A program made the position numbers and the translations under genes. The notes beneath the pieces are model-generated. The model searched no databases. It was given only the letters and a program-made list of their open reading frames with translations, and was not told the origin of the DNA. Of a stretch of 36,888 nt of DNA, positions 23,689 to 30,532 are shown piece by piece. Source of the DNA: Micromonospora sp. ALFpr18c (GTDB taxonomy: Bacteria > Actinomycetota > Actinomycetes > Mycobacteriales > Micromonosporaceae). Numbering within the stretch: the stretch's first letter is position 1; every line of letters begins with the position of its first letter. The stretch lies in NCBI RefSeq assembly GCF_008868155.1, contig NZ_WBKR01000032.1, forward strand, positions 1 through 36,888, written 5' to 3'.

Positions 23689-24648
23689 TCAGCTGGTGGT
23701 GGTGGGGTGCAGCAGGGCTTCGACCTCGGCGCGGCGGGGCGGGTCGGCACCCCGCCGGCCGCAGGTCAGCGCCGCCACCGTCGCGGCCTGCCGGAGCACC
23801 TCCGCCCACTGCTGCGCGGTCACCGCGGCGAGCCGATCGGCCGGCCGGTCACCGAGCGCGTCGAGAGCGGCGAGCGCGGCCAGCAGGCCACCGGTGAACG
23901 AGTCGCCGGCGCCGACGGTGTCGACCACCGTGGTACGCACCACGGGTTGCTCGAGCAGCGCACCGTCCGGGGCGAGCAGCCAGGCGCCCTCCCCACCCCG
24001 GGTCACCACCGCGCAGGACACCCCGGCCTCCCGCCAACCGGCCAGCACGTCGGACACCGTCCGGTCCGGGTAAAGCCAGGCCAGGTCCTCGTCGCTGGCC
24101 TTCACCAGGTGCGCGAGGCCCACCTGCCGTCGTACCCGCGCCTGCTCCGCCGCCCGGTCCGTGACGATGCTCGGACGCAGGTTGAGGTCGATCGAGACGG
24201 TGAGCCCGTCGCGACGGTGTTCGCGGGCGAGCAGGCCCTCCAGCACCTGCGCGCCGGGGGCCAGGGCGAGTGCGAGCGACCCGGTGTGCAGGGCGGTCGC
24301 CGGTGACCCGGCCAGCTCGGGCAGCTCCTGCGGCGTCCACTGCCAGTCCGCCGTGCCGGCCAGCCGGAACTCGTAGCTGGCCTGGCCGGCGGCGTTCAGG
24401 GTGGCCACCGCCACCGACGTGGGCTCGTCGGCGCGTACCGCCCAGGCCAGATCCACCCGGTTGGCGCTCAGGTACTCGGTGAGCTGCCGGCCGTACTCGT
24501 CGGTGCCGATCCGCGCCAGCAGGCGCACCGGCTCGTCGAGGCGCGCCAGGGTGACCGCCACGTTCGCCGGGGAGCCACCCGGCACCGCCCGTTGCCCTTC
24601 GGCACTGACCACCAGGTCGATCAGTGCCTCACCCGCGACCACGATCAC
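23689..24648 (-). CDS. PfkB family carbohydrate kinase, probable fructokinase
   Basis: A 319-residue ribokinase-fold sugar kinase. N-terminal VVAGEALIDLV and the sugar-binding GGSPANVAVTLARL precede LLARIGTDEYGRQL. The C-terminal ATP/catalytic motif is DTVGAGDSFTGGLLAAL with the catalytic Asp. The DLN-LRPS segment (IDLNLRPSI) is typical of fructokinases and related aldohexose kinases. GTG 24648 shares a GTGA with the upstream isomerase stop, so the two enzymes are coupled: isomerisation to fructose followed by phosphorylation to fructose-6-phosphate is the simplest reading. Substrate choice within PfkB cannot be fixed from motifs alone. Confidence 0.9.
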   Translation of the reverse strand: MIVVAGEALIDLVVSAEGQRAVPGGSPANVAVTLARLDEPVRLLARIGTDEYGRQLTEYLSANRVDLAWAVRADEPTSVAVATLNAAGQASYEFRLAGTADWQWTPQELPELAGSPATALHTGSLALALAPGAQVLEGLLAREHRRDGLTVSIDLNLRPSIVTDRAAEQARVRRQVGLAHLVKASDEDLAWLYPDRTVSDVLAGWREAGVSCAVVTRGGEGAWLLAPDGALLEQPVVRTTVVDTVGAGDSFTGGLLAALAALDALGDRPADRLAAVTAQQWAEVLRQAATVAALTCGRRGADPPRRAEVEALLHPTTTS

Positions 24649-25910
24649 GCGGTCACCTCGCCCGGGGCGAGCGGGCCGGTGCCGCCGAGACCGTCGGCCG
24701 ACCGGGACAGCAGCACCGCCTGGTATGCGTGGTAGACGTCCGGTCGGCCGTGCCAGACCGTGTCGGCGGGACGGTTCTGCGGGTCCAGCTCGTGCCGCCA
24801 TCCGGTGCCGTCGACGAGGTAGCGGCGGGCGTACGCCCAGAACACCCGGTACCAGTCGGCGTAGACGGCGTCGCCGGTACGCCGGTGCAGGGTGACCGCC
24901 GCACCGACCGCCTCGGCCAGCACCCAGTGCATCCGGGAGCGGACCACCGGCCGGTCGTCCCAGTCGATCGTGTAGACGAAGCCGTCCGCGCCGTCCACCG
25001 CCCAGCCGCGTCGGACGGAGGCCGCGAACAGGGCGCGCGCGTCGTCGAGCAGCCAGCGCGGTGGCTGCGGCAGGACCGCCTCCAGTTCCAGCAGCAGCCG
25101 GGCCCATTCCAGCCAGTGCCCGATGGTGGAGCCGTACGGCCGGAACGGGTCGGCGGGCCGGTCCCGGTTGTAGTCGGGCAGCGGCGCCCAGTCGGCGGTG
25201 AAGTGCTCGGGCAGCCGCCAGTCGTGGCGTGCGACCTCACCGTGCACCAGGTGGGTGCCGATCAGCAGGGCCCGGTCGGTCCAGCTGGTGTCCCCGGTGG
25301 CGGCGGCAGCGGCGAGGAATGCCTCGACCATGTGCATGCTGCTGTTCGCGCCGCGGTAGTCCTCGGTGACCGTCCAGTCCCGGTTCCACGATTCGCGGAC
25401 CGCACCGGCGTCGTCGTCCCAGAACCGGTCCCGAACCACGGCCTGCGCGTCGGCGAGCAACCGGTCCGCGCCGGGCCGGCCGGCGCGGGCCGCGCTGGAC
25501 GCGGCGAGCAGCACGAACGCGTGGTCGTAGCCGGCCTTACGGTCGTTGACGGGCGCGCCCTGCTGGTCCACCGCGCTGAACCACCCGCCGTACCGCTCGT
25601 CGCGCAGCAGTGTGCTCAGCGCGGCGATGCCGTGGTCGACCAGGGCGGCGGCGTCCGGGTCGCCGTTGCGGTGGGCGAGGGCGGCCACGTGGGTCATCCG
25701 GCAGGTGATCCAGGTGTAGACCGGTTCGCCGCGGTCCGGGGTGCGGTCGTCGGTGAGCCACCAGAAACCGCCCTCGGGCCGGATCGACCGGCCGGCCGTG
25801 TCGAGCAGCGTGCGGGTCTGGTCGGCGAGGAACTCGTCGAGGTCGAGCAGGTCGGGTGACCCGGCAGGAGCGGGGGTCGTTGCGGCGTCGGATCGGGGCA
25901 CGTCGGTCAT
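24645..25910 (-). CDS. AGE-family sugar isomerase/epimerase (YihS/mannose isomerase-like)
   Basis: A 421-residue (alpha/alpha)6-barrel protein of the N-acylglucosamine 2-epimerase superfamily. Putative active-site positions are RMTH (71-74), SSMHMVEAF with His193 and Glu196, IGHWLEWARLL with His265, RMHW with His328, and VYHAYQ with His394. The His set and length favour the aldose-ketose isomerase branch (mannose isomerase or YihS) over true GlcNAc epimerases. Coupling with a fructokinase-like gene supports mannose-to-fructose conversion. Start ATG 25910 has only a weak Shine-Dalgarno sequence. A LacI-type operator lies about 150 bases upstream. Confidence 0.85.
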   Translation of the reverse strand: MTDVPRSDAATTPAPAGSPDLLDLDEFLADQTRTLLDTAGRSIRPEGGFWWLTDDRTPDRGEPVYTWITCRMTHVAALAHRNGDPDAAALVDHGIAALSTLLRDERYGGWFSAVDQQGAPVNDRKAGYDHAFVLLAASSAARAGRPGADRLLADAQAVVRDRFWDDDAGAVRESWNRDWTVTEDYRGANSSMHMVEAFLAAAAATGDTSWTDRALLIGTHLVHGEVARHDWRLPEHFTADWAPLPDYNRDRPADPFRPYGSTIGHWLEWARLLLELEAVLPQPPRWLLDDARALFAASVRRGWAVDGADGFVYTIDWDDRPVVRSRMHWVLAEAVGAAVTLHRRTGDAVYADWYRVFWAYARRYLVDGTGWRHELDPQNRPADTVWHGRPDVYHAYQAVLLSRSADGLGGTGPLAPGEVTA

Positions 25911-26015
25911 CTCAGCTGGTCACCGTCGGGAAGGGAAGGGACATACGGCCAGGATCGGCGGACGGACCTGGTCCGCGCCGGAAAACCGTCAACGGGACAC
26001 CGCGAGTGCCGGAAC

Positions 26016-26029
26016 GATCCGAAAGGATC
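26016..26029 (-). promoter_or_regulatory. short stem with GAAA/TTTC loop in the leader of the sugar operon
   Basis: GATCC-GAAA-GGATC is a perfect 5-bp stem about 105 bases upstream of the isomerase start, between its start codon and the LacI-type operator. If transcription starts near the operator it would lie in the 5' leader. Function unknown. The remainder of 25911-26169 shows nothing else I can support. Confidence 0.3.
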
Positions 26030-26058
26030 ATGAGTACGTTTCCCTCGCCTTTGTCCGT

Positions 26059-26072
26059 TGACATCGTTGTCA
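26059..26072. promoter_or_regulatory. LacI-family operator candidate of the isomerase-kinase operon
   Basis: TGACATCGTTGTCA is a 14-bp palindrome with a central CG and one mismatched pair, closely matching the TGACAACGTTGTCA type of LacI/GalR operators. It lies about 150 bases upstream of the AGE-family gene in the gap behind the deaminase. No LacI gene is in the window, so the regulator would be encoded elsewhere. Confidence 0.55.
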
Positions 26073-26169
26073 CTGTTCAACCCTGCTCCGGCAGGCGTCC
26101 GACTGTCAATTCCACCTGCGTCAGGGCACGGCCGAGCAGCACCGGATGGGACCGGGCCCGCCACGCCCG

Positions 26170-26595
26170 TCAGTAGTAGTCGTCGATCGGCCGACGCGCC
26201 TCGTCGAACAGCGCCGGCCCCTCGTAGCGGACCGGGGGCAGCGGCGGGGTGGCCGGCTTGACCTCCTCGAACTGCTCGCTGGACAGGGCGTACACCACCC
26301 GGCCGAGCCCGGACCGGTCGATGGCGGTCGCGCACATCGGGCAGGGCTGACAACTGGTGAACATCGTGGTGCCGGCGGCCACCTCGGGAGGGAGTTCCCG
26401 AGCGGCCCAGCGGGCCAGCTTCAGCTCCGGATGCGCGGTGATGTCCGAGTCGGAGACCACCGTGTTGCGGTCCTCGATCAGGACGACACCGTCCGCGCCG
26501 ACCAGCAACGAGCCGAACGGCCGTTCGCCGGACGCCCCCGCCTCGTTGGCGATCTCCACGGCGCGGCGGAGGAACGTCTCGTCGTCGGGTGTCAT
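26170..26595 (-). CDS. nucleoside/cytidine-type zinc deaminase
   Basis: A 141-residue single-domain deaminase of the CDA superfamily (tRNA-adenosine/guanine deaminase-like branch). The zinc site is His55 in AHPEL with proton-shuttle Glu57, and Cys85/Cys88 in the QPCPMC motif. RPFGSLLVGADG near residue 25 is the typical first strand pair. HPE instead of the commoner HAE is tolerated in this family. ATG 26595 is preceded by a strong AGGAGG, and it overlaps the LLM gene by four bases. The base or nucleoside deaminated is not predictable; free guanine or a cytosine analogue is possible. Confidence 0.88.
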   Translation of the reverse strand: MTPDDETFLRRAVEIANEAGASGERPFGSLLVGADGVVLIEDRNTVVSDSDITAHPELKLARWAARELPPEVAAGTTMFTSCQPCPMCATAIDRSGLGRVVYALSSEQFEEVKPATPPLPPVRYEGPALFDEARRPIDDYY

Positions 26596-27452
26596 CGGAC
26601 CTCCTGGGATCGGTGGTACGCGGCCACGGCCGCAAGGGTCCGCCAGGCGCGTTCGGGCTGGCGGATCTCGGTCAGGTCGTCGTTGAACGGGTCGAGCACC
26701 ACCGTCTCCGCGCCGAGCGAACGGATCTGGTCGATGTCGGCGATGATCTGGTCGATGGTGCCGACACCGGCGAGCCGGTCCGGGGCGGTGATCGGCTCAG
26801 AGGTCTCGCGCAGCGCGGTGCGCGGCACCACCGCGGGCACCGGACGACCCTGCTCGTCCGCGATGATCTTCAGTCGGCCGACCGCCTCGGCCAACTGTCC
26901 GGGCGCGACCCGCAGCGGATGCCAGGCGTCACCGAGCAGTACCGCGCGGCGCATACCGGCGTCGCTGTTGCCGCCGACCCAGATCGGGATCGCACCGCTG
27001 TCGTAGTCCTCGGTGTCCTGCCAGGCCGCACGCATGGCGCGCAGGTATTCGTCGGTCAGCGCGCCGCGCCGCCCGAACGGCACGCCAAGCGCCTCGAACT
27101 CCTGCCGGGCCCAACCCACGCCCACACCGAGGACGAGCCGGCCGCCGCTGAGACGGTTGAGGTTCGCCGCCATCCGGGCGGTGAGCAGCGGGTGCCGGTA
27201 CGGGACGATGAGCACCGTGGTGCCCAGCCGGACCCGGCTGGTCACCCCGGCCAGCCAGGACAGCGTGGTGAACGGTTCGTAGAACGGCGCCGGATACTGC
27301 TCGGCCACGTCCGGGGTCACCACGATGTGGTCGGAGACCATCAGCAGGTCGAAGCCGAGGCCCTCGACCGTCTGCGCCCACCGTCGCAGCACGTCGGGGT
27401 CGGTGCCCGGGGCGAAGTTCGGAACGTTCACGCCAATCCGCACGCTAGCCAT
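26592..27452 (-). CDS. LLM-class F420-dependent oxidoreductase
   Basis: A 286-residue bacterial-luciferase-like monooxygenase/oxidoreductase (TIM barrel). Motifs: RIGVNVPNFAPG at the N-terminus, LLMVSDHIVV, LGTTVLIVPYRHPLLTARMAANLNRLSGGRLVLGVGVGW (about 72-108), EFEALGVPFGRRGALTDEYL and PIWVGGNSDAGMRRAVLLGDAWHP. The GxGVGW and GG-S/N pattern is the F420/FMN-binding LLM signature, and in actinomycetes F420 is the usual cofactor. The substrate is unknown. ATG 27452 directly precedes the conserved start; the frame is open to 27485. It is divergent from the phosphotransferase at 27495 and coupled to the deaminase. Confidence 0.9.
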   Translation of the reverse strand: MASVRIGVNVPNFAPGTDPDVLRRWAQTVEGLGFDLLMVSDHIVVTPDVAEQYPAPFYEPFTTLSWLAGVTSRVRLGTTVLIVPYRHPLLTARMAANLNRLSGGRLVLGVGVGWARQEFEALGVPFGRRGALTDEYLRAMRAAWQDTEDYDSGAIPIWVGGNSDAGMRRAVLLGDAWHPLRVAPGQLAEAVGRLKIIADEQGRPVPAVVPRTALRETSEPITAPDRLAGVGTIDQIIADIDQIRSLGAETVVLDPFNDDLTEIRQPERAWRTLAAVAAYHRSQEVR

Positions 27453-27494
27453 TGTGGACTCTCGACGGCGCGTTGGATGGCCCATGATGGGCGG

Positions 27495-28361
27495 ATGGAC
27501 CTACCCGAGGGCCTCGACTGGGTGAACGCGACACCGTCCGGGCGGGCCTGGCTGGCCGCACTCCCGACCTGGCTGGCGGAGTGCGCCGAGCAGTGGTCGC
27601 TGCGACCCGGCCCACCCTTCCGGTACGCGTACGCGTCACTGGCGCTCCCCGCCGACCTGCCGGACGGCACGGCCGCGGTGCTGAAGCTCCAGTACCCGGA
27701 CGAGGACAGCCGGCACGAGGCCGACGCGCTGGCCCGCTGGGACGGCGACGGGACGATCCGGCTGCTCGCCCACGACCCCGCGCGCCGTGCCCTGCTGGTG
27801 GAGCGCTGCCGACCCGGCACCCCGCTGCACGAGCTGCCCATGGACCGGGCGCTGGACGTGGTGACCGGACTCCTCCCCCGGCTGTGGCGACCCGCCGGCG
27901 CACCCTTCACCCCGCTGGCCGATGAGGCCGCCGGCTGGATCGACCGGATGCCCCGGGCCTGGGATCGCGCCGGCCGGCCGTACGAGCGCCGACTGCTCGA
28001 CGCGGCGCTGGCCCTGCTCACCGATCTGGTGCCGAGCCAGGGTGAGCAGGTGCTCGTCAACCAGGACCTGCACGCCGGCAACGTGCTCACCGCCGACCGG
28101 GAACCCTGGCTGGCGATCGATCCGAAGCCGCTCACCGGTGAGCGGGAGTTCTCCGTCGTGCCGATGGTCCGTGGCCAGGAGCTGGGTCACTCGCCGGCCG
28201 CCGTCCGACACCGACTGGACCGGCTCAGCGCGGAACTGGGGCTGGACACCGAGCGGGTCCGGGGCTGGACGATCGGGCACACGCTGGCCTGGAGCATCGC
28301 CGATCAGGTCGTCTTCCCGCACCAGATCGAGGTGGCCCGCTGGCTGCTCGACGGGCACTGA
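27495..28361 (+). CDS. aminoglycoside/hydroxyurea-type phosphotransferase family protein
   Basis: A 288-residue kinase-fold protein of the APH(6)/hydroxyurea phosphotransferase branch. Candidate ATP-lobe residues are Lys64 (VLKLQYP) and Glu75. The catalytic loop reads VNQDLHAGNV with Asp191, His193 and Asn196, and the metal-binding Asp209 lies in LAIDPKPLTGE. The usual His before the catalytic Asp loop (HGD/HQD) is replaced by Asn (NQD). APH(6) enzymes inactivate streptomycin and relatives act on hydroxyurea; the true substrate here is unknown. It is divergently transcribed from the LLM gene, the two ATG codons being about 42 bases apart, and convergent with the glycosylase gene. Confidence 0.85.
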   Translation: MDLPEGLDWVNATPSGRAWLAALPTWLAECAEQWSLRPGPPFRYAYASLALPADLPDGTAAVLKLQYPDEDSRHEADALARWDGDGTIRLLAHDPARRALLVERCRPGTPLHELPMDRALDVVTGLLPRLWRPAGAPFTPLADEAAGWIDRMPRAWDRAGRPYERRLLDAALALLTDLVPSQGEQVLVNQDLHAGNVLTADREPWLAIDPKPLTGEREFSVVPMVRGQELGHSPAAVRHRLDRLSAELGLDTERVRGWTIGHTLAWSIADQVVFPHQIEVARWLLDGH

Positions 28362-28393
28362 CCGACACCGTCGCCGATCGTGGTGCCGTCGGC

Positions 28394-29200
28394 TCAGGCC
28401 TGGCAGGTGCGGCACCAGTAGAGGTTGCGGCCGGCCAGCTCGCCGCGGCTGACCTCGGTACCGCAGACGTGGCAGGGCGCGCCGGGGCGGCGGTAGACGT
28501 ACACCTCTCCGCCGTGGCGGTCCATCCGGGGCGGCCGGCCCAGGACCTCCGGCAGGTGCGCGTCGCGGACGGTGTCGATCCGGCCGTGCGCGACGGCGAG
28601 GCGCATCAGCGCGACCAGGTCGGCCCAGAGCACGTCCCAGCCGTCGCGGGTCAGGAGGCGGCCGGGCAGCGTCGGCGGCAACCCGGCCCGGAACAGCGCC
28701 TCGGTCACGAAGATCAGCCCGGTGCCGGCCACCACCGACTGGTCCAGCAGCAGCGCGGCGAGGGGCGTCGGGCTGCGGGAGATCCGGGCGTACGCCCGCT
28801 CGGGATCGGCGTCGGCGCGCAGCGGGTCCGGCCCGAGGCGGGCCCGCAGGGCCGCCACCTCGGGCGGGGTGAGCAGCTCGCAGGCCGTGGGGCCGCGCAG
28901 GTCCAGCCAGTGCCGGTCGCTGGCCAACCGCAGCCGCACCTGGCCCACCGGTTCCGGCGGCTCCCCCGACCCGTCGGTGAACGTGCCGTACAGCCCGAGG
29001 TGCACGTGCAGGGTCAGCTCGCCGGCGTAGTGGTGCAGCAGGTGCTTGCCGTACGCCTCGGTGCTCTCCAGGACCGTGCCGGAGAGCCGGGCCGCGCCCT
29101 CGGCGAAGCGGCCCTGCGGGCTGCTGGCGTGCGGCTTGTCGCCGGCGAACAGGTCGGCGTGGCGGGCCGCCAGGCGGTGGATCGTGTGTCCCTCTGGCAC
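28394..29200 (-). CDS. nei: Fpg/Nei family DNA glycosylase (Nei2-like endonuclease VIII)
   Basis: A 268-residue base-excision repair enzyme. It starts with PEGHTIHR, giving the catalytic Pro2 and Glu3 after Met removal, and has the conserved Lys in AYGKHLLHHY, HVHLGLYGTF, and a C-terminal zinc finger made of CHVCG and WCRTC. The PEGHTIHR start and finger type match the actinobacterial Nei2 group, which removes oxidised pyrimidines and cuts the backbone by beta/delta elimination. GTG 29200 is the only start that leaves Pro at position 2; the open frame extending upstream to 30055 is a shadow of the next gene. The stop lies 32 bases from the convergent phosphotransferase stop. Confidence 0.93.
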   Translation of the reverse strand: MPEGHTIHRLAARHADLFAGDKPHASSPQGRFAEGAARLSGTVLESTEAYGKHLLHHYAGELTLHVHLGLYGTFTDGSGEPPEPVGQVRLRLASDRHWLDLRGPTACELLTPPEVAALRARLGPDPLRADADPERAYARISRSPTPLAALLLDQSVVAGTGLIFVTEALFRAGLPPTLPGRLLTRDGWDVLWADLVALMRLAVAHGRIDTVRDAHLPEVLGRPPRMDRHGGEVYVYRRPGAPCHVCGTEVSRGELAGRNLYWCRTCQA

Positions 29201-29340
29201 GGGTGCCAAGGATAGCCAGCGGCGCTCGGCCGGATCGGGCGAGCTGTGCGGCGACGTCAGCCCGGGCGCGACCCCCTGACGCCGGCCACGAACGCGGCCC
29301 AGGCGATCAGGGCGCGCGTCGGGAGCCGTACCCGGGATTG

Positions 29341-29366
29341 GTGTCAGGAAACGCCCAGGTGGGTAT
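29341..29366 (+). promoter_or_regulatory. sigmaB-like stress promoter
   Basis: GTGT at 29341-29344, a 16-base spacer, and GGGTAT at 29361-29366 match the GNNT-N14-16-GGGTAY pattern described for Streptomyces sigmaB-type stress sigma factors. It would give a leader of about 60 bases before the GTG at 29435. The rest of the 234-base gap between nei and the membrane-protein gene shows no other clear element. Confidence 0.45.
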
Positions 29367-29434
29367 TTGGGGGTCGACACCGCGTGGGTGCCACCCTTTC
29401 CGTCGGCCACCACGCATTCAACAGGAGGTGTGTA

Positions 29435-30220
29435 GTGGTCAGGATTCCTTCGCTGTCCCGCCGGTCCGAGCCGGCACCGACGCGGGACGAGAACCTCGAC
29501 GGCCGCGTGGACGGCCGCGACACCCCGGTCACCAACCGAGACAACACGACGCTGGCCGAGGGCCGGTCCGACGGCGAGGCCGCCGGCCGACCGGTGGTCA
29601 CCGACCGGGACGCCGACCAGACGACGTACCGCAGCACCGCCGCGACCGGCGACCAGACCAGCGAAGCCGAGCGACGGGCCGCCGAGCGCGCGGCCGTGGC
29701 CCGGGCCGCGACCGCCCGGCCGGTGGAGGGCGACGCCCGAGCCGTCGCCACGCCGACCCCGACGCGTGATCGCACCGCCGAGCGGGACGTCGACCTCGAC
29801 CGGAACCGGGCCACGCGGCCGGCCGACACCACCGACCGGCCGGTCGACCCGACGCCGGAGCGGACCGCACCGGAGCCGCCGGTGACGCGCGGCCCGAAGC
29901 CACGGGCCAGCCTGCTCGCCACCCTCGGCCTGATCGTGTCCGTCGCCGGTGCGCTGTTCGTGCTGACCGGCACCCTGGCCGGGTACGGCATCGGGCTCGG
30001 CGCGGTCGGCGCGGTGCTGTCGGTGCTCGGCCTGATGGCCACCCGCCGCCGGCACGTCGCCGGCAAGACCGACGCGCTGTTCGGCGTGCTGATCGGTCTG
30101 ACCGCGGTGGTGCTCGGGGTGCTGGCGATGACCGGCCAGTTCGTCTGGCCGACCACCGACGGCGACTGGGTGCAGCGCTTCCGCGAGTGGCTTGACTCAC
30201 AGTTTGTCGATCGGTTCTAG
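29435..30220 (+). CDS. small membrane protein with a disordered Arg/Asp/Thr-rich N-terminus
   Basis: I do not recognise a named family. The 261-residue product has about 150 N-terminal residues rich in Arg, Asp, Thr, Ala and Pro, with repeated TDR/RDR-like fragments (VVTDRDADQT, TPTRDRTAERDVDLDR), probably disordered and cytoplasmic. Three hydrophobic segments follow (LATLGLIVSVAGALFVLTG; GYGIGLGAVGAVLSVLGLMA; DALFGVLIGLTAVVLGVLAM), with ARG/RRR loops between them, and a short amphipathic tail ends DSQFVDRF. It resembles actinobacterial DUF4190-type small membrane proteins in layout. GTG 29435 has AGGAGG at 29423-29428. A sigmaB-like promoter suggests stress induction. Confidence 0.75.
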   Translation: MVRIPSLSRRSEPAPTRDENLDGRVDGRDTPVTNRDNTTLAEGRSDGEAAGRPVVTDRDADQTTYRSTAATGDQTSEAERRAAERAAVARAATARPVEGDARAVATPTPTRDRTAERDVDLDRNRATRPADTTDRPVDPTPERTAPEPPVTRGPKPRASLLATLGLIVSVAGALFVLTGTLAGYGIGLGAVGAVLSVLGLMATRRRHVAGKTDALFGVLIGLTAVVLGVLAMTGQFVWPTTDGDWVQRFREWLDSQFVDRF

Positions 30221-30236
30221 CGGGCACTGTTCGGCT

Positions 30237-30350
30237 CGCCGGTGGTGCACCGGCGAAAGACCCGGCGGTTCGCCGGCAGCCCGAACGATCCGGTGGTTCA
30301 CCGGGGGCAACACCCTTTCAGGGGCGGCGATTCGCCGCCCCTGAAGTGTT
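30237..30350. repeat. array of four consecutive hairpins
   Basis: Stem 1: CGCCGGTG/CACCGGCG (30237-30244, 30248-30255). Stem 2: CCGGCG/CGCCGG (30262-30267, 30271-30276). Stem 3: CCGGTG/CACCGG (30290-30295, 30299-30304). Stem 4: 14-bp arms 30317-30330 and 30332-30345, with outer AACAC/GTGTT. Stems 1-3 share a CCGGYG-GTK-CRCCGG plan with three-base loops, and the fifth pair changes from T-A to C-G in concert. The array starts 17 bases after the membrane-protein stop and ends about 180 bases before the ddaH-like gene. It could terminate the former, act as a leader structure of the latter, or be a DNA-binding array. Confidence 0.75.
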
Positions 30351-30366
30351 TCCGGGGTACGGCGAA

Positions 30367-30414
30367 GCGCAGACGCAACGAATCGCAGCCGACAGTGGCG
30401 CAGACGCAACGAAT
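30367..30414. promoter_or_regulatory. 17-bp direct repeat, 31-bp period, upstream of the ddaH-like gene
   Basis: GCGCAGACGCAACGAAT is perfectly repeated at 30367-30383 and 30398-30414. A 31-bp period is close to three helical turns, so a dimer or oligomer could contact both on one face. A related TCTGCGCAAC lies at 30421-30430. Lrp/AsnC or similar amino-acid-responsive regulators are candidates given the downstream arginine/ornithine genes. Confidence 0.6.
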
Positions 30415-30451
30415 GTTCGGTCTGCGCAACTCTCGATGGTGGATCCTGCCA

Positions 30452-30484
30452 CTGGCGCCGCATAACGTTGAGCAACGGCGCCAG
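30452..30484 (+). promoter_or_regulatory. inverted repeat in the leader of the ddaH-like gene
   Basis: CTGGCGCCG (30452-30460) and its exact complement (30476-30484) enclose a 15-base AT-richer loop, 48 bases before the ATG at 30533. It may be a leader hairpin or an operator; together with the upstream arrays it fills the 312-base gene-free stretch 30221-30532. Confidence 0.5.
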
Positions 30485-30532
30485 CCCGTGGGCCACGGTG
30501 GCCGGGCGCGCCCGACCCCTGGGAGCAGGACA

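Noticed and set aside
28394..30055. 553-residue extension of the Nei-like frame upstream of 29200
   Set aside because: Catalytic Pro2-Glu3 requires the start at 29200; the extension is antisense to the membrane-protein gene.
30237..30414. CRISPR array
   Set aside because: Stems and repeats are not regularly spaced, repeat units differ, and no cas genes are present.
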